Below are positions 8,122-14,931 of a stretch of 22,777 nucleotides of DNA, in pieces. How positions within the stretch are numbered: the stretch's first letter is position 1; each line of letters opens with the position of its first letter. Where the stretch lies: assembly GCA_943913835.1 (NCBI GenBank), contig CALTZU010000039.1, forward strand, positions 1 to 22,777. The letters run 5' to 3'. Origin of the DNA: an uncultured Rheinheimera sp. (GTDB lineage: Bacteria; Pseudomonadota; Gammaproteobacteria; Enterobacterales; Alteromonadaceae). A program made the translations under genes and the position numbers. The notes under the pieces were generated by a model. The model was not told the origin of the DNA. It ran no database searches and worked only from the letters and a program-made list of their open reading frames with translations.

Positions 8122-8221
8122 AAATCGTCCCTGAAGTTAGGCGCAACGAGTTAGTTTAGCCTGTAGTTGTTTGGACTAAAATGGAAACAAAAAGCCTATT
8201 CTGAATCTGACCTGATAAAGG

Positions 8222-8249
8222 TTGAAAAGTAGTTGAATTGCGTCATAGT
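8222..8249 (+). promoter_or_regulatory. Candidate sigma70 promoter for the GFA-family gene
   Basis: TTGAAA (8222-8227) and CATAGT (8244-8249) are separated by 16 bases and lie 33 bases before the ATG at 8283. The fit is moderate. The same 161-base gap must also hold the promoter of the divergent DUF4153 gene, for which I see no convincing boxes. Confidence 0.3.
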
Positions 8250-8282
8250 GTACAGAAGAAATCACAGAATTAAGGGATCATT

Positions 8283-8630
8283 ATGCTTTATCATGGCAGC
8301 TGTCATTGCGGGGCGGTCGCTTACCAGGTAGAGGCTGATCTTAGTTCAGTTTTAAGTTGTAATTGTTCGATTTGTTTCAGAAAAGGTTATTTGTTGGCTT
8401 TTGTGCCTGGCAGCAATTTGACCATGCTGAAAACAGATCAGCAGTTGACCACTTATACTTTTAACACTCATAAAATCAAACATCAGATTTGCCCTGTCTG
8501 TGGCTGTTCACCTTTTGCTTTGGGTACAGACCCTGAAGGTAATGCAGTGGCCGCTATTAATCTGCGTTGTTTAGAGGGTATAGATTTGGATGCTTTAGAG
8601 ATCCATAAGCACGACGGCAAACAGAGCTAA
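8283..8630 (+). CDS. GFA-family zinc protein (CENP-V/GFA domain)
   Basis: A 115-residue protein of the family named after glutathione-dependent formaldehyde-activating enzyme. The zinc-binding cysteines appear in order: GSCHCG (Cys7, Cys9), CNCSIC (Cys26, Cys28, Cys31) and CPVCGC (Cys70, Cys73, Cys75). Length and cysteine spacing fit small bacterial members. The formaldehyde-glutathione role is doubtful for most of the family, so no substrate is proposed. AAGGGA precedes the ATG. It stands alone on the plus strand, with a hairpin after it and convergent yjdM next. A second, unequal GFA protein is encoded 2.4 kb downstream. Confidence 0.88.
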   Translation: MLYHGSCHCGAVAYQVEADLSSVLSCNCSICFRKGYLLAFVPGSNLTMLKTDQQLTTYTFNTHKIKHQICPVCGCSPFALGTDPEGNAVAAINLRCLEGIDLDALEIHKHDGKQS

Positions 8631-8658
8631 ACCTTGTTAAGGCTACAAAACTGCAAGT

Positions 8659-8678
8659 AGGGGCTGAGTTCAGCCCCT
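8659..8678. terminator. Stem-loop between convergent genes
   Basis: AGGGGCTG (8659-8666) pairs perfectly with CAGCCCCT (8671-8678) around AGTT. It sits between the stops of the GFA gene (+) and yjdM (-). There is no clear T run on either side, so it is a plausible but weak bidirectional terminator. Confidence 0.45.
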
Positions 8679-8688
8679 TGTGACAGGA

Positions 8689-9030
8689 TCACTGCTTTTT
8701 GACAAATTCAGACTTTAACTTCATAGCACCAAAGCCATCAATTTTGCAGTCTATATCGTGATCGCCTTCTACTAAACGTATGCCTTTGACTTTAGTGCCA
8801 ATTTTTACTACCAGTGAAGAACCTTTGACTTTCAGGTCTTTAATAACGGTGACAGTATCGCCATCCTGCAGTACATTGCCAGCCGAATCGCGGATCACTT
8901 TGTCGGCTTCTGCTAGATCAGTGCTGGAATTTGTAGACCATTCATGCCCACATTCAGGGCAAATAAACAGGTTATTATCTTCATAGGTGTATGCAGAGCT
9001 GCATTGTGGACAGGCAGGTAATTGGCTCAT
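8689..9030 (-). CDS. yjdM: YjdM/PhnA-family zinc-ribbon protein
   Basis: A 113-residue homologue of E. coli YjdM (formerly PhnA, named for phosphonate use but not required for it). The N-terminal zinc ribbon has CPQC (7-10) and CPECGHEW (24-31). The C-terminal domain carries the family's conserved DGDTVTVIKDLKVKGSS stretch and the ending GAMKLKSEFVKK. Length matches the family. AGGA lies six bases before the ATG at 9030. The gene is convergent with the GFA gene and lies 82 bases downstream of the NYN-domain gene on the same strand, so read-through from the latter is possible. Molecular function is unknown. Confidence 0.92.
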   Translation of the reverse strand: MSQLPACPQCSSAYTYEDNNLFICPECGHEWSTNSSTDLAEADKVIRDSAGNVLQDGDTVTVIKDLKVKGSSLVVKIGTKVKGIRLVEGDHDIDCKIDGFGAMKLKSEFVKKQ

Positions 9031-9112
9031 GGTGGTCCTGGTTTAATGATAGAAGGCAAGAAAAGGCCCGCATTGTAGCCGAAAGGCCCTACTAATTACA
9101 GGGCTTTTAGCC

Positions 9113-9586
9113 TCAGAGCAGTAAATCCGCTTCAATAGGCCGCCAGACTGCGCAGCTTTGTTGCAGCGATTGCGCGGTTAAACCTGGGACACTGTACACC
9201 ACAGTATCAACTCCATGTTGTTTATAAACGGCCTGCAACAACAAATCAAAATCGCCGTCACCGGAGAGCAAAACCACTGTGTCGACTTCTGCTGCCAGTG
9301 TCAGCATATCAATGGTAATACCGACATCCCAATCGCCTTTAGCTGAACCATCGGCACGCTGAATAAAAGGTTTCAGTTTAACCTCAAAACCTATGTGTCG
9401 TAGCGCATCCTGAAATTTGATTTGCTGGTCGTCTTTTTTATCAATAGCGTAAGCATAGGCGTAGCTGATCTGCCCCCTCAGTTGCAGTAACTGCCAGAAT
9501 TTACGGTAATTAAAGGAGCGGCCATAGGCCTGTCTGGTGGTGTAATAAATGTTTTGTACATCGACAAAAACTGCAATCTTTTCCAT
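9113..9586 (-). CDS. NYN/LabA-like (DUF88) PIN-fold protein
   Basis: A 157-residue NYN-domain protein, a PIN-like fold predicted to be a metal-dependent ribonuclease. Acidic residues expected in the active site are visible: Asp9 with Asn12 in FVDVQN, Asp85 and Asp87 in GDWDVGI, and Asp110 and Asp112 in LLSGDGDFD, the hallmark motif of LabA-type proteins. I chose ATG 9586 over the in-frame TTG at 9601, because family similarity begins at EKIAVFVD and because a promoter -10 at 9618-9623 would leave only a very short leader for the TTG. No Shine-Dalgarno is evident for either start. It is divergent from yehS across a 135-base gap. Confidence 0.88.
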   Translation of the reverse strand: MEKIAVFVDVQNIYYTTRQAYGRSFNYRKFWQLLQLRGQISYAYAYAIDKKDDQQIKFQDALRHIGFEVKLKPFIQRADGSAKGDWDVGITIDMLTLAAEVDTVVLLSGDGDFDLLLQAVYKQHGVDTVVYSVPGLTAQSLQQSCAVWRPIEADLLL

Positions 9587-9617
9587 AACAAGCAAAGCCA
9601 AAATGAAGATTGGAAGG

Positions 9618-9626
9618 ACTATAGCA
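9618..9626 (-). promoter_or_regulatory. Extended -10 promoter element for the NYN-domain gene
   Basis: On the minus strand this reads TGCTATAGT, a TGn extension followed by TATAGT (five of six to consensus). It lies 32 bases upstream of the chosen ATG. No good -35 box is seen, as is common for extended -10 promoters. Confidence 0.45.
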
Positions 9627-9677
9627 TGGCATCTGTTTGAAACCGCGAAAGAAAATCAGCCTGTAGCGCTTTGTGTC

Positions 9678-9686
9678 TGTTAAAAT
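9678..9686 (+). promoter_or_regulatory. Extended -10 promoter element for yehS
   Basis: TGTTAAAAT contains the TGn extension and TAAAAT (five of six to consensus), 35 bases before the ATG at 9722. It forms a back-to-back pair with the opposite element at 9618-9626, so the two divergent genes may share control. Confidence 0.45.
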
Positions 9687-9721
9687 GGCTGTAACTATTC
9701 CGGAGCGCTTTGCGAATTTTT

Positions 9722-10192
9722 ATGAATAACAACGATGTGTTACGCCGTTTACGTTATGCCTTTGATTTTGGCGATCAACAAATGATGAATTTATTTGCCC
9801 ATGCTGGTTTAGCAGCAAGCAGGGCGCAGGTCAGTGACTGGCTGAAAAAAGACGAAGATGCAGCTTTTCAGCCTTGTGATGATGTGACCTTAGCCACCTT
9901 CTTAAATGGTCTTATTATTGAACGCCGGGGACGCAAAGACGGTGAACAGCCTGTGGCGGAGCAACGCCTGAACAACAATATTATTTTCCGTAAGTTAAAA
10001 ATTGCACTGGATTTAAAAGACGACGACATAGTGCAAATGATGACGGATATTGGTTTTCGTATCAGCAAACCTGAATTAAGCGCTTTTTTCCGCCGCGCTG
10101 ATCACCATCATTACCGCCAGTGTCAGGATCAAATTCTGCGTAACTTTATCAAAGCAGTGCAGATCAAATATCGCGAAAGCTCAGAAGACTAA
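9722..10192 (+). CDS. yehS: YehS / DUF1456 family protein
   Basis: A 156-residue DUF1456 protein, the length I recall for E. coli YehS. It is an internal duplication. Residues 2-70 (NNNDVLRRLRYAFDFGDQQM onward) and 83-152 (LNNNIIFRKLKIALDLKDDD onward) follow the same plan, with N-N-x-x-L/F-R-x-L at the start and K-x-E/K-L-S/D-x-F/W in the middle. The function is unknown. The ATG at 9722 is chosen because homology begins exactly there; the TTG at 9710 adds four residues without support. No clear Shine-Dalgarno is present, only GGAG too far upstream. The PhzF-like gene follows after 38 bases, so the two are probably co-transcribed. Confidence 0.93.
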   Translation: MNNNDVLRRLRYAFDFGDQQMMNLFAHAGLAASRAQVSDWLKKDEDAAFQPCDDVTLATFLNGLIIERRGRKDGEQPVAEQRLNNNIIFRKLKIALDLKDDDIVQMMTDIGFRISKPELSAFFRRADHHHYRQCQDQILRNFIKAVQIKYRESSED

Positions 10193-10230
10193 TAGCCCCT
10201 CATTCAAAAGCTCAAAACAGGATCTAAGGC

Positions 10231-11016
10231 ATGGAAGCGCCGCTGTATTTTTTTAAAGTCTTTACCCAGCATGCTCAGCTGGGTAACCCGGCAGCCTGCG
10301 CTTTACTGACCGAATGGCCTGAAAGCACTTTGTTACAGCATATAGCTTCTGAAGCTCAACAAGTGGTGACGGCCTTTGTGGTGCCCAGCACAGAGGATCC
10401 TTACCGCTATCAAATTCGCTGGTTTTCCTGTCAGCAAGAAATCAATCTGTGTGGCCATGGAACTTTGGCTGCGGCTGCTTTGTTGCGTCAAGTCAAAGGT
10501 GAGGGCTGTTACAGCTTTGTCAGTCCTTATGGCGAGCCCGAGGTCACAGTCAGGGCCGACGCCTTAGTCATGCAATTACCGCAGTGGCATGCGAACCCTG
10601 TTCAATGGCCGGCGGCTTTGGCATCAGCTCAAATCATAGAAGCCTTTCAAACCCGCGATCTAGTGTTGGTGTTGGCGGATGAAGACGCTGTACGCAAGTT
10701 CCAACCCGATGTTGAACTGATCCGCCGATTGCCACAACATGCGTTGATTGTCACGGCTTTTTGTCCGCCTGATACATATGTACTGCGCTATTTCGCGCCA
10801 GCCATTGGCATAGAAGAAGACATAGCAACAGGTTCAGCTCAATGTTCCCTCGCACCTTATTGGCAAGCTAAAACGGGCCTGAGTAGCTTTAATGTGCTGC
10901 AGATTTCTGCTACAGCTGCCAACTTTGCTGTCGCTTTTCATTCCAACCAACTGTATTTAAAAACGCAAGCAGTAGCTTTACCGCATCTGACTCAGTCAGC
11001 AGCAACAATTGCTTAA
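10231..11016 (+). CDS. PhzF-family isomerase-like protein lacking the usual catalytic Glu
   Basis: A 261-residue member of the PhzF/diaminopimelate-epimerase-like fold. Family landmarks are FKVFTQHAQLGNPAAC (8-23), LCGHGTLAAAALL (about 73-85) and the C-terminal DIATGSAQCSL, which matches the D-x-x-T-G-S-A loop. The segment that normally reads S-E-T-A-F, with Glu as the general acid/base (Glu45 in PhzF), here reads QQVVTAFV with Val46 at that place. A phenazine-type isomerase reaction by the known mechanism is therefore unlikely, and no phenazine genes are nearby. ACAGGA lies eight bases before the ATG. It sits between yehS and a GFA-family gene, both in the same direction. Actual substrate unknown. 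Confidence 0.85.
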   Translation: MEAPLYFFKVFTQHAQLGNPAACALLTEWPESTLLQHIASEAQQVVTAFVVPSTEDPYRYQIRWFSCQQEINLCGHGTLAAAALLRQVKGEGCYSFVSPYGEPEVTVRADALVMQLPQWHANPVQWPAALASAQIIEAFQTRDLVLVLADEDAVRKFQPDVELIRRLPQHALIVTAFCPPDTYVLRYFAPAIGIEEDIATGSAQCSLAPYWQAKTGLSSFNVLQISATAANFAVAFHSNQLYLKTQAVALPHLTQSAATIA

Positions 11017-11070
11017 CAACTGCAGGCAATTGCAGTAGGCTAGTGTGGTGAATTCATCAGGAGTTTTCTT

Positions 11071-11511
11071 ATGTCGACACCACAACTTCAGGCTGGTCAG
11101 GAGCCAGTACATGGCCAGTGTCTATGTGGCAAAGTAAAAGTCAAAGTGGCTCAGATGGCGTTTAAGGTCGGAGCCTGCCATTGTCAGTCGTGCCGCACCT
11201 GGACTGGTGGACCTTTATTTACCTTTGATTGTGGTACAGAAGTTAAACTGGATGGAGCTTGTTTTATCTCCAGTTTTCAATCCTCGGACTGGGCAGAACG
11301 TGGTTTTTGTAACAACTGTGGGACACATTTGTTTTACCGGCTCAAACAAAATAGTCAATATTTTATTCCGGCTGGCTTGCTCAGACTGCCAGAGGATCCA
11401 GTGTTCGACCATCAGATTTTTATTGAACAGAAACCGCTTTGGTACTGTTTTGCTAACCAAACTCAAGAACTGACCGGGGCAGAAGTTTTTGCTTCCTTTA
11501 GCTCCGATTGA
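11071..11511 (+). CDS. GFA-family zinc protein, second copy
   Basis: A 146-residue GFA-domain protein. Cysteines are at 17 and 19 (GQCLCG), 36, 38 and 41 (CHCQSC), and 80 and 83 (CNNCG), the standard pattern. HCQSCRTWTGGP matches the subfamily with an aromatic after the CxxC. It is longer than the copy at 8283-8630 and differs throughout, so it is a distant paralogue and not a recent duplicate. AGGAG lies just before the ATG. It begins 54 bases after the PhzF-like gene and may be the last gene of a yehS-phzF-GFA unit. Substrate unknown; the name reflects the fold family only. Confidence 0.87.
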   Translation: MSTPQLQAGQEPVHGQCLCGKVKVKVAQMAFKVGACHCQSCRTWTGGPLFTFDCGTEVKLDGACFISSFQSSDWAERGFCNNCGTHLFYRLKQNSQYFIPAGLLRLPEDPVFDHQIFIEQKPLWYCFANQTQELTGAEVFASFSSD

Positions 11512-11653
11512 TACTTGCCCATGCTGGCTTGCGAGTGTGATCAAAAGTACTGCAGTTGGCGTTGAAAGATAAACAAAAGCAAGGGTTGTTAAGTCCTTGT
11601 TTATATTTTAGCTTTACACTGATTTTTCCTATTTTTTGGTTATTGGAGCGCGC

Positions 11654-12745
11654 GTGGATAAAGCACAGAATCTAAGTAAAGCAGCAGTTTTTTTCAGCCT
11701 TAGTGCTGCCAGTCTTGCTGTTTCAGCACAGGATGTCAGTGTCTGTCAGGGAACTGTGGATAATAATGAGCGTCTGGCCTGTTACGATAGAATATTTGGC
11801 ACCACAGCCACCAAGCTGACAGAAACAGCACAAAAGACAACAACCCAAACTGAAGCTGCTGTGGAAGTTAAACCTCATGCAACTACAGTCACTGAAGTAA
11901 CGGCTGAGCCTGTTGCAGTGGCCACAGTAATGCAAAAGTATTGGGAGTTAACCCCGGAAGAGAAACGGGACCGTTTTGTATTTCGTACTTATCAGCCGAA
12001 TTTCTTTTTACCAGCTCATATCACGTCCAATATAAATAAAGCACCACAAAGCCCAACCCGGGGGCAGGCAGAATCCAGCGAAAACTACAAGCAAATGGAA
12101 AGTAAAATACAGCTGTCATTAAGAGCGAAACTGATGACGGAGTTCTTGTTACCCGGTGCAGATTTGTGGTTTGCTTTTAGTCAAAGGTCAATGTGGCAAC
12201 TGTGGAATAATCAGGATTCTGCGCCTTTTCGGAATACCGACTACCAGCCTGAACTGATTTATGTGGTGCCTGTGGCAGAACAATGGGGCGATCTACCTGG
12301 TGATTGGCAAATCCATATGCTGCAATTTGGTATTGCTCACCAGTCAAATGGTCAAACAAAGCCGTTATCTCGCAGCTGGAATAAAGTCTATGCAGGTTTA
12401 GCTGTGGATAAAGGCGAGTTCGGCCTGAACTGGCGTTACCATCAGCGCATTTCAGAACAAGGTGATGAAGACGATAACCCGGATTTAATAGACTACATAG
12501 GCAGTCATGAACTTATGGCCAGTTGGTTGCCAGGCGATGCGACAGCTATGCTGACCTGGCGTAATGACTTCTCTTATCTAAGCCGGGGCTCCTGGCAGCT
12601 TGATCTGACTTACCCGGTCGATCGCAGCAAAATGGATGGCTTACGCTGGCACTTGCAGGTGTTTTCCGGTTACGGCGAAACCTTGTTGGATTATAACTTT
12701 CGCCAGAACAGTGTAGGAATTGGGGTAATGTTATTTAATTTCTGA
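11654..12745 (+). CDS. pldA: Outer-membrane phospholipase A (OMPLA) with N-terminal extension
   Basis: Hydrolyses acyl chains of phospholipids in the outer membrane, using a 12-stranded barrel activated by dimerisation and calcium. The active site is plain: FGIAHQSNG places His229 and Ser231, and SRSWNKVY places Asn243, the His142-Ser144-Asn156 spacing of E. coli PldA. I chose GTG 11654 because GGAG (11645-11648) lies five bases upstream; the TTG at 11636 has no such support. A signal peptide spans 1 to about 25. Between it and the barrel lie a short VCQGTVDNNERLACYDRIFG segment (30-49), a two-cysteine motif seen at the head of various exported proteins, and a Thr/Ala/Glu-rich linker to about residue 92. 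The 363 residues exceed E. coli PldA because of this extension. It is closed by a shared terminator with the convergent amidase. Confidence 0.93.
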   Translation: MDKAQNLSKAAVFFSLSAASLAVSAQDVSVCQGTVDNNERLACYDRIFGTTATKLTETAQKTTTQTEAAVEVKPHATTVTEVTAEPVAVATVMQKYWELTPEEKRDRFVFRTYQPNFFLPAHITSNINKAPQSPTRGQAESSENYKQMESKIQLSLRAKLMTEFLLPGADLWFAFSQRSMWQLWNNQDSAPFRNTDYQPELIYVVPVAEQWGDLPGDWQIHMLQFGIAHQSNGQTKPLSRSWNKVYAGLAVDKGEFGLNWRYHQRISEQGDEDDNPDLIDYIGSHELMASWLPGDATAMLTWRNDFSYLSRGSWQLDLTYPVDRSKMDGLRWHLQVFSGYGETLLDYNFRQNSVGIGVMLFNF

Positions 12746-12769
12746 GGTGCCGGTAGCCTTCAGCACAAT

Positions 12770-12795
12770 AAGCCCGCATTAGCGGGCTTTGCTTA
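12770..12795. terminator. Intrinsic terminator shared by pldA and the amidase gene
   Basis: AAGCCCGC (12770-12777) pairs with GCGGGCTT (12782-12789) around ATTA, followed on the plus strand by TTGCTT. The amidase stop codon (TAA on the minus strand) occupies the loop and first stem base at 12779-12781, so the structure serves the plus strand best. Confidence 0.7.
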
Positions 12796-14290
12796 AAAAC
12801 TGTGGTGTTTTGCGGGCCTGAAGTTTTTGTTCCAGAAAGGTCGCTGTGCTTATCAACTTTTGCTCTGACCAGGGTAAACCGATCAGGCTCAGACCCAAAG
12901 GCAGGTCTGAGTCAAAACCGCCGGGTAAGCTCAGATTGGGGTAGCCAGCTACTGCTGCTGCGGTAGAAGTACCAAAGTTGAAGCTGTCTCCTTTGACATG
13001 ATCAATAGCCCAGGATGGGCCATAGGTCGGGATAAGGATCAAATCAGCCTGAGCTTGTTTTAGATACTGATCCAAGTGCTGTTCTGCCAAAACTCTGCTG
13101 TTTTTCAGCGCTTGCAGATAAGACGGCTGCTCTTTGTTTAAATCCATAACAGCAGCTTGTTGTAAATACTCCTGCCCATAAAATGCCAGCGCTTCTTTGC
13201 CTTTTGATAGGTTAAAATCGACCAGTTTTTGTACTGTGTTTACTGAGTCTGGTACCTGATAGTCTTTTAACCAAAGCGCTAAATCGCGGCTAAATTCGTA
13301 CACCAGTACGTTCAGTTCATCGCGGTAGAGCTCATTAGGTAGTTGCCAACTCTGTACAGTTTGAACCTGAACTCCGGCGACTAATAATGCTGCTTCCGTT
13401 TTATCCAGCATTAACTTGATGGCTGGATAGTCTTTATCAAAGGCTCTGACTAACACTACTTTTTTTGGGAGCCAGCCTGTTGCTTTTAATGGACCAGTCC
13501 GTTGTTGTGCATCAGTGCTTTGTAGTACCTCAAGTAAAGCCGCAGCATCTGCCACTGTTCGGGCCATAGGACCGGCTATATCCTGAGCTTCAGCTATTGG
13601 AATAATACCCTGACCTGGCACTGACCCCCGGGTTGGTTTAATACCAACAATACCATTCATGGAGGCCGGGCAAACAATAGAACCGTCTGTTTCTGTTCCT
13701 ACAGCCAACAAGGTTAAATCAGCTGAAACTGCCACACCGGAACCTGAACTTGAGCCACAAGGACTGTGAGTTAACAGATAGGGATTTTTGGTTTGTCCGC
13801 CTAATGCCGACCAACCACTGGCTGATGCTTCACCACGAAAATTGGCCCATTCTGACAAATTAGCTTTTGCCAGTATAACTGCACCAGCCTGACGCAATTT
13901 TGTGACAAGAGCAGCATCTTTGCCGGTTTTAAAGTCTTTTAACGCCAGAGCACCAGCTGTAGTTGGCAGCTGATCTGCAGTGGCTATATTGGCTTTGAGT
14001 ACTAGCGGTAGCCCATGTAAAGCTGAGCGAACTTTTCCTGCTTTACGTTCCGCATCCATAGCTGCTGCTTGCTGCAGGGCCTCTGAGTTGATATCCACTA
14101 TGGCATTAAGCTGTGGGCCTGCATCGTCTAAAGCATTTATTTGCTGCAAATAGTAGCGGGTTAGTTCAACTGAGCTTAATTGCTGTTGTTGCATGTAGTG
14201 GTTTGCTTGTTGCACTGTGATGTTCTGCAGCTCTACCGCGGCTTGACTGACAGAGCAGCACACCAGTAGGCTGAGCAAAGATAAACGCAT
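12779..14290 (-). CDS. Exported amidase (amidase signature family)
   Basis: A 503-residue hydrolase of carboxamides with the Ser-cisSer-Lys triad of the amidase signature family: Lys99 in LPLVLKANIAT, Ser180 in PCGSSSGSG and the nucleophile Ser204 in GTETDGSIVCPAS. The spacing of 24 between the serines equals that in FAAH. A signal peptide (MRLSLLSLLVCCSVSQA, 1-17) indicates export, so it is not the GatA subunit of the tRNA amidotransferase. I favour the ATG at 14290, which gives the usual signal-peptide n-region and has GGGA upstream; the ATG at 14302 would add four residues. The regulatory gap upstream holds an 8-bp inverted repeat. The likely substrate is a peptide amide or other small amide outside the cytoplasm (inferred). 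Confidence 0.92.
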   Translation of the reverse strand: MRLSLLSLLVCCSVSQAAVELQNITVQQANHYMQQQQLSSVELTRYYLQQINALDDAGPQLNAIVDINSEALQQAAAMDAERKAGKVRSALHGLPLVLKANIATADQLPTTAGALALKDFKTGKDAALVTKLRQAGAVILAKANLSEWANFRGEASASGWSALGGQTKNPYLLTHSPCGSSSGSGVAVSADLTLLAVGTETDGSIVCPASMNGIVGIKPTRGSVPGQGIIPIAEAQDIAGPMARTVADAAALLEVLQSTDAQQRTGPLKATGWLPKKVVLVRAFDKDYPAIKLMLDKTEAALLVAGVQVQTVQSWQLPNELYRDELNVLVYEFSRDLALWLKDYQVPDSVNTVQKLVDFNLSKGKEALAFYGQEYLQQAAVMDLNKEQPSYLQALKNSRVLAEQHLDQYLKQAQADLILIPTYGPSWAIDHVKGDSFNFGTSTAAAVAGYPNLSLPGGFDSDLPLGLSLIGLPWSEQKLISTATFLEQKLQARKTPQFLSKAR

Positions 14291-14305
14291 TATGTTTCCC
14301 ATCTT

Positions 14306-14330
14306 TGATTGTTTTATGAACTAACAATCA
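14306..14330 (-). promoter_or_regulatory. Inverted repeat upstream of the amidase gene
   Basis: TGATTGTT (14306-14313) is matched exactly by AACAATCA (14323-14330) across a nine-base spacer. It sits 15 bases upstream of the chosen ATG, so it could be an operator or a leader hairpin. No regulator is identified. Confidence 0.35.
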
Positions 14331-14478
14331 GTGAAAGGTTATCAGGTTGCAATAGTTCTGAGCTAAAACAACAAATTAGCAGGTCTGGATTTGTATTGGA
14401 AAATATTCGGCTAAAAGTGTGGCACGTACTTCAATACAATGTTTGAACCAGACTCTATCGGATGCGAAAAACTTGCGT

Positions 14479-14502
14479 CTTTTACGTTAACTGAGGTAAA
14501 AG
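14479..14502 (+). promoter_or_regulatory. Inverted repeat upstream of the DUF4440-like gene
   Basis: CTTTTAC (14479-14485) and GTAAAAG (14496-14502) are perfect inverted arms around ten bases, 33 bases before the GTG start at 14536. This may be an operator. The remainder of the 14303-14535 gap shows no clear sigma70 boxes. Confidence 0.3.
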
Positions 14503-14535
14503 GTCAAAATAGCGAAAACCACAAGGTCTATTGTT

Positions 14536-14931
14536 GTGACACCAGCACAAGTGAAAGTATTAACCGACCATTTGATTAAACTGGAACTGCAGTTACAACA
14601 GCCTGAAACCAGGCGAAATCACCAGCTGTTAAATCAGCTGCTCGGCAGAAATTTTGAAGAAATTGCCTCATCGGGTACTCGATTTGATAAAGCTCATGTG
14701 TTGCAACGTTTACCAGAAGAACAAGCACCTAATGTCGAAGCTTTTGATTTCGAAGTACGGCTATTATCTTTTGATCTCGCTCAGGTTTTATACAAAGCCA
14801 GGGTGCGTAAAGTAGGGGAGATGCACAGCAAATTGTCTTTGCGCAGTTCTTTGTGGCAACTGAATAGTCTGGGCTGGCAAATGGTTTTCCATCAGGGTAC
14901 AGCTGTGCTACCGTCAAGTGGGCCTATCTAA
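14536..14931 (+). CDS. DUF4440 / NTF2-like small protein
   Basis: A 131-residue protein of the NTF2-like (DUF4440/SnoaL) fold type. The pattern LLNQLLGRNFEEIASSGTRF (31-50), a central DFEVRLLSF strand and the closing RSSLWQ...WQMVFHQGT are typical of small cytoplasmic DUF4440 proteins. Their activity is generally unknown. It starts with GTG, with AAGG (14523-14526) nine bases upstream. There is no signal peptide. The gene ends where a GNAT pseudogene starts (the pseudogene ATG directly follows the stop), so the two were probably once co-transcribed. A second NTF2-like gene lies at 16416-16787. Confidence 0.78.
   Translation: MTPAQVKVLTDHLIKLELQLQQPETRRNHQLLNQLLGRNFEEIASSGTRFDKAHVLQRLPEEQAPNVEAFDFEVRLLSFDLAQVLYKARVRKVGEMHSKLSLRSSLWQLNSLGWQMVFHQGTAVLPSSGPI

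Noticed and set aside
10231..11016. Phenazine biosynthesis gene
   Set aside because: No other phz genes are nearby and the catalytic Glu is missing; PhzF-fold proteins are widespread outside phenazine producers.
11019..11036. ACTGCA/TGCAGT hairpin after the PhzF-like gene
   Set aside because: Only six pairs and no T run; the following same-strand gene is close, so a terminator is not supported.
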